A stretch of 64,000 bases of DNA from assembly GCF_000768695.1 (NCBI RefSeq), contig NZ_AVPL01000006.1:1-64000 (forward strand). Reading direction: 5' to 3'. Every line of letters starts with the position of its first letter. The stretch's first letter is position 1. Under the pieces are notes generated by a model. It was not told the DNA's origin. It did not search any database and worked only from the letters and a program-made list of their open reading frames with translations. Shown here piece by piece: positions 7,839-17,585 of this stretch. This DNA is from Knoellia aerolata DSM 18566 (GTDB taxonomy: Bacteria; Actinomycetota; Actinomycetes; Actinomycetales; Dermatophilaceae). The position numbers were made by a program, and so were the translations under genes.

Positions 7839-9013
7839 GGCTTGAGGACCACCTTGATGCAGCCGTCCTCCTTCTTCTGGAACATGGAGTAGGCGGCGGG
7901 GGCGTCCGCGAGGGGCAGCCGGTGGGTCGCCAGGGTCTCGAGGCCGAGCGGGTCCCCGTCCTCGAGGACGACGGGGATGATGTCGTCGACCCAGCGCTTG
8001 ACGTGGCACTGGCCCATCCGGATCGACAGGCCCTTGTCGAACATCTCCATCATCGGCATCGGGTCGGCCATGCCGCCGTAGACCCCGCTGATGGAGACCG
8101 TCCCGCCGCGTCGCACCGCACCGATGGTCGCGCGCAGCGCCGCGAGCCGGTCGATGCCGACCTTCTCCATCATCGGCTTGGCGAGCCTGTCGGGGACGAA
8201 GCCCACCGTCTTGATCGCCGCCTCCGCCACCGGGCTGCCGTGCGCCTCCATGCCGACGGCGTCGAGGCCGCCGTCGGCACCACGCCCGTCGGTGAGGTCG
8301 CGGATCGCGCCGGGCACGTCGTCGAGGTCGGAGCGGACGACGGTCGCGCCGTACCCCTCCGCCTTGGCCATGCGCTCCGGCACGTTGTCGACGCCGATGA
8401 CCCGCAGCCCTCGGTGGACGCCGATGGCGACCGCGAGGAGTCCGACCGGGCCTAGCCCGAACACGGCGAGCGTGCCGCCCTCCGGGACCTCGGCGTACTC
8501 GACGCCCTGCCACGCGGTGGGAAGGATGTCGGAGAGGTAGAGGAAGCGCTCGTCGGCGACGCCCTCGGGCACCGGGATCGGCCCGAACTGCGCCTGCGGC
8601 ACCCGGAGGTACTCCGCCTGGCCGCCGGGGACCGACCCGTAGAGCTCGGTGTAGCCGAAGAGGGCGGCGCCCTTGCCCTGCGCACGCACCTGGGTGGTCT
8701 CGCACTGGGCCATGAGGCCGCGCTCGCACATCCAGCAGTGGCCGCAGGAGATGTTGAACGGGATGACGACCCGGTCGCCGGGCTTGATGTGGGTGACCTC
8801 CGAGCCGACCTCCTCGACCACGCCCATGGTCTCGTGGCCGAGGACGTCGCCGGGCGCGAGGAACGGGCCGAGCGGGTCGTAGAGGTGCAGGTCGGAGCCG
8901 CAGATCGCCGTCGACGTCACCTTGATGACGGCGTCCGTGGGCTGCTCGATGCGGGGGTCGGGGACCTCCTCGACGCGGAGGTCCTTCTTGCCCTGCCAGG
9001 TGAGTGCCTTCAT
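7835..9013 (-). CDS. zinc-dependent alcohol dehydrogenase (glutathione-independent formaldehyde dehydrogenase-like)
   Basis: 392 residues. The catalytic zinc site is CGSDLHLY and GHETMGVVEEVG. The structural zinc site is CGHCWMCERGLMAQC. The NAD(P) motif is GLGPVGLLA. The internal insertion and overall length fit the formaldehyde-dehydrogenase-like branch of medium-chain dehydrogenases. The start at 9013 is preceded by an AAGGAG ribosome site. It is the first gene of a two-gene operon with the SDR. The real substrate, alcohol or aldehyde, is not determinable here. Confidence 0.87.
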   Translation of the reverse strand: MKALTWQGKKDLRVEEVPDPRIEQPTDAVIKVTSTAICGSDLHLYDPLGPFLAPGDVLGHETMGVVEEVGSEVTHIKPGDRVVIPFNISCGHCWMCERGLMAQCETTQVRAQGKGAALFGYTELYGSVPGGQAEYLRVPQAQFGPIPVPEGVADERFLYLSDILPTAWQGVEYAEVPEGGTLAVFGLGPVGLLAVAIGVHRGLRVIGVDNVPERMAKAEGYGATVVRSDLDDVPGAIRDLTDGRGADGGLDAVGMEAHGSPVAEAAIKTVGFVPDRLAKPMMEKVGIDRLAALRATIGAVRRGGTVSISGVYGGMADPMPMMEMFDKGLSIRMGQCHVKRWVDDIIPVVLEDGDPLGLETLATHRLPLADAPAAYSMFQKKEDGCIKVVLKP

Positions 9014-9050
9014 GGGGTGGTGCTCCTTGCTGTGGGGACGGGCGGAGGGG

Positions 9051-11168
<2,118 letters not shown>

Positions 11169-11264
11169 CCAGTGCTCCCTCGTCGGCGTGAGTGCCCGGG
11201 AGCCGACCGACCCGCGAGCACGCGGTCGTCTTCTCGACGCTACGCCCGTCCGCGGGCTCGTGCC

Positions 11265-11286
11265 CCCTCCCTTGGGGTGAGGCGCC
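11265..11286. promoter_or_regulatory. 22-bp element shared with 2137-2158
   Basis: This 22-bp stretch in the katE/SRPBCC divergent region matches the stretch at 2137-2158 at 20 of 22 positions (core CTTGGGGTGAG here, TTTGGGGTGAG there). Both copies lie upstream of genes, so a common regulator is possible. The binding protein is unknown. Confidence 0.3.
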
Positions 11287-11322
11287 GAGGCGCCGAGTCC
11301 GGCGACGTCGCCGCAGGTGGGG

Positions 11323-11338
11323 AGCCAGAAAAATGGCT
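11323..11338. promoter_or_regulatory. inverted repeat AGCCA-N6-TGGCT with adjacent -10 (TACGGT)
   Basis: A short dyad with an A-rich centre lies directly before TACGGT at 11339-11344. The SRPBCC gene start is 26 nt further on, at 11371, behind a GAGGAG ribosome site. The dyad is placed where an operator would overlap the promoter. Confidence 0.3.
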
Positions 11339-11370
11339 TACGGTGGCAGGACCAACCCCGAGGAGCACCG

Positions 11371-11817
11371 ATGGTCAACATCGTCCGAGAGTTCGACGTC
11401 CCCTGCCCGCAGGACGACGCCGTCGCCTACCTGGCCGACTTCGCCAACGCCGTCGAATGGGACCCCGGGACGGTGTCGTGCGTGCGCAACGGCGACCCGT
11501 CGGCGCCCGCGCTCCCCGGTGCGACGTGGACCAACACGAGCAAGGTGCTCGGCCGCGAGACGCAGCTCCAGTACGAGCTCGTGACGCTGCAGCCGGACCA
11601 CGTGGTCCTCCACGGGGTCAACGACACCGCCGACTCGACCGACGACATCACGGTGACCTCCCTTGACGGTGGCCGGAGCCGGATCCGTTACGAGGCGACG
11701 ATCACGTTCAAGGGCGTGGCGCGCTTCGCCGACCCTCTCATGCAGCTCGTCTTCAAGAAGGTCGCCGACGACACCGTCCGCGACATGACCGCCGCCCTCA
11801 CCCGCGTCGGCCGGTGA
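11371..11817 (+). CDS. SRPBCC family protein
   Basis: 148 residues with the START/polyketide-cyclase-like pattern: an N-terminal strand ([21 protein letters not shown]), a tryptophan-containing turn (EWDPG) and a long C-terminal helix ([21 protein letters not shown]). Members bind hydrophobic ligands in a deep pocket, and the ligand here is unknown. The ATG at 11371 follows a GAGGAG ribosome site. Its stop overlaps the GTG of the PPOX gene by 4 bp, so the two are coupled. Confidence 0.8.
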   Translation: MVNIVREFDVPCPQDDAVAYLADFANAVEWDPGTVSCVRNGDPSAPALPGATWTNTSKVLGRETQLQYELVTLQPDHVVLHGVNDTADSTDDITVTSLDGGRSRIRYEATITFKGVARFADPLMQLVFKKVADDTVRDMTAALTRVGR

Positions 11818-12281
11818 CCACCGCCACCAGCGCCGCGAGCGCTGCGAGCGCCGCCACGCTCGGCGCCGAGGACTTCGTGCTGCTCACGACGTTCCGGCGA
11901 GGTGGGGAGGGTGTGCCGACCCCGGTGTGGATCAGCCGCCTGGCGGACGAGGCGCGCGTCGGCTTCTACACGACGATGGGGACCGGCAAGACCAAGAGGC
12001 TGCGGCACACGCCCCGGGTGACCCTCCAGCCGTGCAGCCGGACCGGCACGCCGACGCCGGGCACGGAGCCGGTCGAGGCCACGGCGCAGATGGTGCAGTC
12101 CGGTCGGGACTTCGACGAGGTGCAGGGCGCCATCCGCGCGAAGTACGGATGGCAGTGCGCGCTCTTCGCCGTCGTCGGGGGACTGGCCACCCGGAGCAAG
12201 GGCCTGACCTACCGCGACACGGTCGTCCTCATCACCCCCACGCCCCGCAGTTCCGCACGAGAGGAAGCACGAGATGGCTGA
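11814..12281 (+). CDS. PPOX class F420-dependent oxidoreductase
   Basis: 155 residues from GTG at 11814. FVLLTTFRRGGEGVPTPVWI is the PPOX-class entry motif, and TGKTKRLRHTPRVTLQPC is the cofactor-phosphate binding block of F420-using members. An alanine-rich N-terminal tail precedes the fold. The IRAKYGWQ helix matches the paralogue at 21626-22036. It probably reduces a small substrate with F420H2. It overlaps the next gene by 8 bp and sits between an SRPBCC gene and a second split-barrel protein. Confidence 0.85.
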   Translation: MTTATSAASAASAATLGAEDFVLLTTFRRGGEGVPTPVWISRLADEARVGFYTTMGTGKTKRLRHTPRVTLQPCSRTGTPTPGTEPVEATAQMVQSGRDFDEVQGAIRAKYGWQCALFAVVGGLATRSKGLTYRDTVVLITPTPRSSAREEARDG

Positions 12282-12762
12282 CACGACCCCCCGGGACCTC
12301 ATCGCCGAGATCATGAAGGAGACCCGGATCGCGACCCTGACCTATGTCGACGACGCCGGTCGCCTCGTGTCCACGCCCATGGGCACCCAGGACTTCGAGG
12401 ACCCGAGCACCGTGTGGTTCATCACCGAGCTCGACACCGACAAGGTCGCCGCGATCCGCCAGCGCCCCGCCGTCAACGTCGCGTACGCCAGTGACACCGG
12501 CTGGGTCTCGCTCGCGGGCAACGCCGTCATCAGCGAGGACCGCGCCAAGCTCGAGGAGCTGTGGGACCCCTCGGTCTCGGCCTGGATGAAGGGTGACGCC
12601 CAGACCCCGAACAACGGGCTCATCGAGGTCACGGCCGACACGGCCGAGTACTGGGAGTCGCCGGGCAAGGCCGCCCTGCTCGTCCAGCTCGTCAAGGGTC
12701 TCGTGACCGACGACAAGGCGCAGGACGAGGACGACGACAGCAGCGGCGTCGTCACGCTCTGA
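12274..12762 (+). CDS. pyridoxamine 5'-phosphate oxidase family (general stress protein-like)
   Basis: 162 residues of the split-barrel flavin fold, beginning RDLIAEIMKETRIATLTYVD, with STPMGTQDF and WFITELDTDKVAAI segments typical of the Bacillus YdaG/GsiB-like stress flavoproteins. The C-terminus is acidic (AQDEDDDSS). It binds FMN or a related cofactor, and the enzymatic role is unknown in this family. It overlaps the upstream F420 enzyme by 8 bp, so SRPBCC, PPOX and this protein form one transcription unit. Confidence 0.82.
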   Translation: MADTTPRDLIAEIMKETRIATLTYVDDAGRLVSTPMGTQDFEDPSTVWFITELDTDKVAAIRQRPAVNVAYASDTGWVSLAGNAVISEDRAKLEELWDPSVSAWMKGDAQTPNNGLIEVTADTAEYWESPGKAALLVQLVKGLVTDDKAQDEDDDSSGVVTL

Positions 12763-12799
12763 CAGCGGACGGCCGACGGACAGGACGGGGCACCCGACG

Positions 12800-14404
12800 A
12801 TGACCTCGATGGGCACGGCGGACGCGGTGGTGGTCGGGGCGGGACCGAACGGCCTCGTCGCCGCCAACGCGCTCGTCGACGCGGACTGGGACGTCGTGGT
12901 CGTCGAGGCCAACGACGAGGTGGGCGGTGCCGTCCGCAGCGCGGAGGTGACGGCCCCGGGCTACGTCAGCGACCTGTTCAGTGCGTTCTACCCCCTGGCG
13001 GCGGCCAGCCCGATCATCCGCGACCTGCACCTCGAGCAGCACGGCCTGGTCTGGCGGAGGGCGCCGCACGTGCTCGCGCACGCCCTCGACGACGGCAGCG
13101 CCGCGGTCCTGCGCGACGACGCCGACGGGACCGCGACCGGGCTCGAGGAGCAGGGTGCCGGCGACGGTGACGCCTGGCTCGAGCTCGTCCACGGGTGGGA
13201 CCGCATCCGCGACCCCTTGCTGGACGCCCTGTTCACCCCGTTCCCGCCGGTGGTGTCCGCGACCCGCATGCTCCGCCGCCTCGGGGTGGCCGACGGTCTC
13301 GACTTCGCCCGGCTGGCCGTGACCCCCGTCCGCCGGCTCGCGCAGGAACGGTTCACCGGCCCCGGAGCCGGCCTGCTCCTCACCGGCAACGCGATGCACA
13401 GCGACGTCCCGCCCGACGCCGCCGGGAGCGGCATGTTCGGCTGGCTGCTGTGCATGCTCGGCCAGGACGTCGGCTTCCCCGTGCCCGAGGGCGGCGCGGG
13501 AGAGCTGGCGCAGTCGCTGCGTCGCCGGGCGGAGAGCAGGGGTGCGCGGTTCGTCACGGGGACGGCAGTCACGGCCGTCACCGTCGGGCACGGCCGCGCC
13601 AGCGGGGTGCGCCTGGCCGACGGCCGGACCGTGACCGCGCGGCGGGGTGTGCTCGCCGACGTCCCGGCCCCGGCGCTCTACCGCGACCTCCTCGCCGGGC
13701 AGGCGCTCCCGCCCCGGCTCCTGCGCGACCTCGACCGCTTCCAGTGGGACAACCCGACGATCAAGGTCAACTGGGCCCTGGACCGCCCCGTGCCGTGGAG
13801 CAACGACGAAGCGCGCGGCGCCGGGACGGTGCACCTCGGTGTCGACACGGACGGCTTCGTCGACTTCGCCGCCGACCTGTCGGTGGGTCGCACGCCCGAG
13901 CGGCCGTTCATCCTCTTCGGGCAGATGACGACCTCGGACCCGACGCGGTCGCCGGAGGGCACGGAGTCGGCCTGGGCCTACACGCACGTCCCGCACGGTG
14001 GCGACTGGAGCGGCGAGCACCTCGACGCCCACGTCGAACGCATCGAGGACGCCATCGAACGGGTCGCCCCGGGCTTCCGCGGGACGCGCGTCGGCCGCCA
14101 CGTGCAGTCGCCCGCCGACCTCGAGCGCGAGGACGCCAACCTCGTCGACGGCGCCATCAACGCCGGAACGTCGGGGTTGCACCAGCAGCTCGTCTTCCGG
14201 CCGACCGCAGGGCTCGGCCGACCCGAGACCCCGGTGCCCGGGCTCTACCTCGCGAGCGCCTCGGCTCACCCCGGGGGAGGCGTGCACGGCGCGTGCGGGT
14301 GGAACGCCGCGCGCGCGGCGCTCGGTGCCAACGGCCGCCTCACCGGCGCGGCGCGCCGGGCCCTGACGAGGACGGCCTGGAACCGGCTGCTCCCTCGCGA
14401 CTGA
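12800..14404 (+). CDS. phytoene-desaturase-like FAD-dependent oxidoreductase
   Basis: 534 residues. The N-terminal dinucleotide motif is VVGAGPNGLVAANALVD, followed by VVVVEANDEVGGAVRS, the FAD-binding pair of the amine oxidase/phytoene desaturase superfamily. The C-terminal signature LYLASASAHPGGGVHGACG matches the carotenoid-desaturase/PYROXD2 type. No crtB or crtE gene is nearby, so a carotenoid role is not supported by context. It lies 37 bp after the split-barrel gene, in the same direction, with no terminator seen between. Confidence 0.85.
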   Translation: MTSMGTADAVVVGAGPNGLVAANALVDADWDVVVVEANDEVGGAVRSAEVTAPGYVSDLFSAFYPLAAASPIIRDLHLEQHGLVWRRAPHVLAHALDDGSAAVLRDDADGTATGLEEQGAGDGDAWLELVHGWDRIRDPLLDALFTPFPPVVSATRMLRRLGVADGLDFARLAVTPVRRLAQERFTGPGAGLLLTGNAMHSDVPPDAAGSGMFGWLLCMLGQDVGFPVPEGGAGELAQSLRRRAESRGARFVTGTAVTAVTVGHGRASGVRLADGRTVTARRGVLADVPAPALYRDLLAGQALPPRLLRDLDRFQWDNPTIKVNWALDRPVPWSNDEARGAGTVHLGVDTDGFVDFAADLSVGRTPERPFILFGQMTTSDPTRSPEGTESAWAYTHVPHGGDWSGEHLDAHVERIEDAIERVAPGFRGTRVGRHVQSPADLEREDANLVDGAINAGTSGLHQQLVFRPTAGLGRPETPVPGLYLASASAHPGGGVHGACGWNAARAALGANGRLTGAARRALTRTAWNRLLPRD

Positions 14405-14442
14405 CCGCCCCCGGGCTGCCCCGCCGCCGCCGCACCGCACCC

Positions 14443-14468
14443 GTGCTCTCAGCGCGTGCTCTCAGCGC
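14443..14468. repeat. 13-bp perfect tandem duplication
   Basis: GTGCTCTCAGCGC occurs twice head to tail in the short convergent gap between the FAD oxidoreductase and the SRPBCC gene. It has no obvious function and may be a replication-slippage product. Confidence 0.75.
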
Positions 14469-14474
14469 GTGCGG

Positions 14475-14954
14475 TCAGGCCGGAGGGCGTTCGCCGTTGC
14501 GGTGACGCCCCTCGGCGAGGAAGGCCAGCCGCTTGAGGGCCTCGACGTTGCGCGGCCCGATCGCGAGCTGGCGGGCCGGCTTCGGGATGAGCGTCCCAGG
14601 TCCGCTCGAGGCGTCCTCCTCGATCCGCACCGTGCAGCGACCCTCGCCGCGCGGGGTGATCGAGATCGAGACCCTCGCCTCACCGGCCGGCCACCCGCGT
14701 GCCGTGAGCACGAGCGCGGAGGGCTCGACCGAGTGCTCCACGCGTGTGGTGTCGTTGAGGAGCAGGGGCCAGACGCCGAACGAGTGGTGGATCCGCGCGT
14801 CCGGCGCGGGCCAGCTGTCGTCGACGTCACGCACCCGGGATGCGCCGACGACCCAGGTCGCGTACGACCACCCGTCGGCGAGCACGTCCCACACCGCCCG
14901 GTCGGGTGCGTCGACGTCGCGGGTCACGGTGACGACTCCGTCGTTCTGGTCCAT
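14475..14954 (-). CDS. SRPBCC family protein
   Basis: 159 residues with the SRPBCC pattern: VTVTRDVDAPDRAVWDVLAD at the N-terminus, a GAGEAR-type central sheet and a C-terminal helix from GPRNVEALKRLAFLAEG. The start at 14954 has a GAGGAG ribosome site located inside the end of the upstream SDR gene, 3 bp away. It is co-transcribed with that SDR. The ligand is unknown. It is one of three SRPBCC proteins in this window, each next to oxidoreductases. Confidence 0.8.
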   Translation of the reverse strand: MDQNDGVVTVTRDVDAPDRAVWDVLADGWSYATWVVGASRVRDVDDSWPAPDARIHHSFGVWPLLLNDTTRVEHSVEPSALVLTARGWPAGEARVSISITPRGEGRCTVRIEEDASSGPGTLIPKPARQLAIGPRNVEALKRLAFLAEGRHRNGERPPA

Positions 14955-14957
14955 GGG

Positions 14958-15914
14958 TCAGCTCCTCTGTCGGTGTGCGCGGCCGAGTGCGGCCACGCCG
15001 ACGGTGACGCCTGTGAGTGCGGCGCCACGCAGCCAGTGTCTGCCCCAGCGCCCGTGCAGCGCCTCACCCTCAGGGAGGGGCGCCAGCACGTTGCCGGGCG
15101 AGTTCGCGACCTCGCCGCGCGAGAGCCCCCCGACCCGCATGAGCGGGGTGACGATCCGGTCGAACACCGCGGGTGCCATGCGGAAGCCGGTGACGACGAG
15201 GTGGTTGGCCGGCCCGACCGAGACCTCGCGGCGCGGGCGACCGAGGGCGCGGATCGCGGCGCGGGCGACCTTCTCCGGGGAGTCGACCGGCGGCGGCGGC
15301 CGGCCGTGGCGCTCGAGGTAGGTCCCCGCCTGGAGGTAGACGGGCGTGTCCACGCCACCCGGCCAGACGAGGCTGATGTCGATGCCGGGGGTGCTGTGGG
15401 CCTCGAGCTGCAGGGTGCGCACGAGTCCGTGCACGCCCCACTTGGCCGTGACGTAGGAGCTCATCCACGGCGTGCTGATCTTGCCCAGGAGCGACCCGAT
15501 GACGACGAGGCTGCCGCGCCCACTGGCCGTGAACGACTGGAGGGCGACCCGGGCCACGTTCGCGGTCCCGGTGAGGGTCGTGTGGATCGAGGCGTCGAAC
15601 ACCTCGGCGGGCACGTCCTCGAAGCGCCCGTAGGCGAGGGCCGCCGCTGAGTGCACGACCCCGTCGAGGGGACCGAACCGCTCCCGGCCCGTGTCGAAGG
15701 CGGCCGCCAGCGACGCGGGGTCGCCGACGTCGGCCACGGTGACGATGGCGTGCCCACCGCGCGCCTCGCACTCCTGCCGGACGGTGTCGAGCACCTGGCC
15801 GGACCGGGCGAGGAGGACGAGGTTCGCCCCCTCCTCGGCGAGCTGCAGCGCGGTCGCCCGCCCGATCCCGCTCGAGGCGCCGGTGACGAGGACGGTCCTG
15901 CCGGTGCGGGTCAT
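14958..15914 (-). CDS. SDR family oxidoreductase
   Basis: 318 residues from the ATG at 15914. VLVTGASSGIGRATALQLAE is the classical SDR cofactor motif. The catalytic residues are a serine in VIGSLLGK and YVTAK as the YxxxK pair. A C-terminal extension of about 60 residues (from RVGGLSRGEVANSPG) ends with a small hydrophobic stretch and may touch the membrane. I chose the start because the cofactor motif begins 10 residues later and upstream codons run into the divergent promoter region. CAGACT lies 6 nt upstream. It is followed 3 bp later by the SRPBCC gene. Confidence 0.85.
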   Translation of the reverse strand: MTRTGRTVLVTGASSGIGRATALQLAEEGANLVLLARSGQVLDTVRQECEARGGHAIVTVADVGDPASLAAAFDTGRERFGPLDGVVHSAAALAYGRFEDVPAEVFDASIHTTLTGTANVARVALQSFTASGRGSLVVIGSLLGKISTPWMSSYVTAKWGVHGLVRTLQLEAHSTPGIDISLVWPGGVDTPVYLQAGTYLERHGRPPPPVDSPEKVARAAIRALGRPRREVSVGPANHLVVTGFRMAPAVFDRIVTPLMRVGGLSRGEVANSPGNVLAPLPEGEALHGRWGRHWLRGAALTGVTVGVAALGRAHRQRS

Positions 15915-15962
15915 GGGCCCAGTCTGCGGGCTGGACCGGGGGAAATGCCCGGGAGCGCACGG

Positions 15963-15978
15963 TGGGTCACCTGACCCA
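15963..15978. promoter_or_regulatory. palindromic operator candidate TGGGTCA-CC-TGACCCA
   Basis: Perfect 7-bp arms around a 2-bp centre sit in the middle of the 133-bp divergent region between the SDR gene and the PQ-loop/monooxygenase genes. This is the size and position expected for a dimeric repressor site controlling both directions. Confidence 0.5.
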
Positions 15979-16047
15979 TCGCTCACTTCCGACAATGGGT
16001 GGTTCGCCCGACGCGGCGGCCGGACCGCGGAACCTAGCGTCGGCGGC

Positions 16048-16347
16048 ATGGGCACCTCCCTCCCACTCCTCGCAGGCACCGTCGCGACGATCGTGTTCGC
16101 CGCCAGCGCGCTGCCGATGCTGGGGAAGGCCCGCCGCACCAGGGACCTCAGGTCCTACAGCCGCAGCAACCTCGTCCTGGCCAACCTCGGGAACCTCGTC
16201 TACTCGTTCTACGTCTTCAGCCTCCCGCCGGGCCCGATCTGGATGCTGCACACCTTCTACGTCGTGTCCTCCGCGCTGATGCTCCTCTGGAGCCTGCGCT
16301 TCGCTCCCGGGAGAGCACCATGCGAACCGAACACATCGACACCGTGA
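16048..16347 (+). CDS. small PQ-loop/SemiSWEET-like membrane protein
   Basis: 99 residues with three hydrophobic segments (about 5-22, 43-60 and 65-85), the size of a SemiSWEET half-transporter. ALPMLGKARRTRDLRSYS is a proline-containing loop followed by charged residues and serines, resembling the PQ-loop motif, though the glutamine is absent. The ATG at 16048 lies 7 nt after TAGCGT (16035-16040), so the transcript is probably leaderless. It overlaps the next gene by 28 bp. Assignment to the SemiSWEET family is tentative. Confidence 0.6.
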   Translation: MGTSLPLLAGTVATIVFAASALPMLGKARRTRDLRSYSRSNLVLANLGNLVYSFYVFSLPPGPIWMLHTFYVVSSALMLLWSLRFAPGRAPCEPNTSTP

Positions 16348-17585
16348 TCATCGGCGCCGGACAGGCCGGTCTGGCCACCGGCTACCACCTCCAGCGACGC
16401 GGTCGCGCGTTCGTCATCCTCGACTCCGAGGAACGCGTCGGCGACGGCTGGCGCCGCCAGTGGGACAGCCTCCGGATCTTCACGCCGGCCGCCGTGGACT
16501 CCCTGCCGGGGATGAGGTTCCCGGGACCCCGGTGGTCGTTCCCGACCAAGGACGAGTTCGCCGACTACCTGGAGTCGTATGCCGCCGAGCTCGCCCTGCC
16601 GGTCCGGCTCGGTACCCCCGTCGCCCGTGTCGCCAGCGCACCGGCCGTCGACGGCACCAACCGCGGCTACGTCGTCACGACCGAGCATGGGGACCTTCAC
16701 TCCCGCAACGTCGTCATCGCGACGGGCACCTTCGGGCGAACACCGGCCGTCCCCGACTTCGCCGATCAGCTCGACCCGTCGACCGTCCAGCTCCACTCGA
16801 GCGAGTACCGCCGTCCGGGCGACCTCCCGCCCGGTCCGGTCCTCGTCGTCGGCGCCTCCCACTCGGGCTGCGACATCGCGTACGAGGTCGCCACGACCCG
16901 CCCGACGACGTTGGCGGGCCGCGACACCGGCCAGATCCCGGTGCCGTTCACCTCGCCCCTGCTCAAGGTCGTCATGCCGCTGATGCTCTTCGCCTTCGGC
17001 CACGTCCTGACCCGGCGGAACCCGTTGGGGCGCAAGCAGATGGAGCACTTCCGGTTCGGCGGCGGCCCGCGGCTGCGGGTGCAGGAGAAGGACCTCGCGC
17101 AGCGCCACGTCGACTGGGTCCGGGGCAGGGTCACGGGGGTGGTGGACGGCAGGCCGGTCCTCGCCCACCGTGGTCCGGTCGACGTGCGGACGGTCATCTG
17201 GTGCACCGGCTTCAGACAGGCCTACAACTGGGTCGACCTCGACATCTTCGACGAGCACGGGTGGCCCCGCGAGATGGCAGGAGTGGTCGCTGACGCACCC
17301 GGCCTCTACTTCATGGGACTGGGCTTCCAGACCTCCGCACGGTCGATGCTCATCAACGGTGCTCGCCACGACGCCGAGACGGTCGTGCGCCACCTCGCCG
17401 GCCGCCGTCCGGGCCCGGACCGGCGAGGCGGGGCGCGAGTACAGTCGAATCCGGAGGAGCGATGGACGCCGACGCACTCACCCTCGGGCGGTCAGCCATC
17501 GCACGCCGCGACTGGACGGCTGCGTGCGAGCTCTACGCGCGGGTCGACCCGGCCGACCTCCCGGCGGACGACCTCCGCCACCTGA
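16320..17585 (+). CDS. flavin-containing monooxygenase-like NAD(P)/FAD oxidoreductase
   Basis: 421 residues. The FAD motif is TVIIGAGQAGLATGYHL. RVGDGWRRQWDSLRIFTP resembles the baeyer-villiger/FMO block. The NADPH motif is VLVVGASHSGCDIAYE. FMGLGFQTSARSMLINGARH is the C-terminal FAD-contact region. The recognisable fold ends near residue 380, but the frame stays open to 17585, 124 bp into the next gene. The last 40 or so residues are low-complexity and look like an out-of-frame reading of that gene. The natural stop was probably lost, or the frame is truly this long. Confidence 0.82.
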   Translation: MRTEHIDTVIIGAGQAGLATGYHLQRRGRAFVILDSEERVGDGWRRQWDSLRIFTPAAVDSLPGMRFPGPRWSFPTKDEFADYLESYAAELALPVRLGTPVARVASAPAVDGTNRGYVVTTEHGDLHSRNVVIATGTFGRTPAVPDFADQLDPSTVQLHSSEYRRPGDLPPGPVLVVGASHSGCDIAYEVATTRPTTLAGRDTGQIPVPFTSPLLKVVMPLMLFAFGHVLTRRNPLGRKQMEHFRFGGGPRLRVQEKDLAQRHVDWVRGRVTGVVDGRPVLAHRGPVDVRTVIWCTGFRQAYNWVDLDIFDEHGWPREMAGVVADAPGLYFMGLGFQTSARSMLINGARHDAETVVRHLAGRRPGPDRRGGARVQSNPEERWTPTHSPSGGQPSHAATGRLRASSTRGSTRPTSRRTTSAT

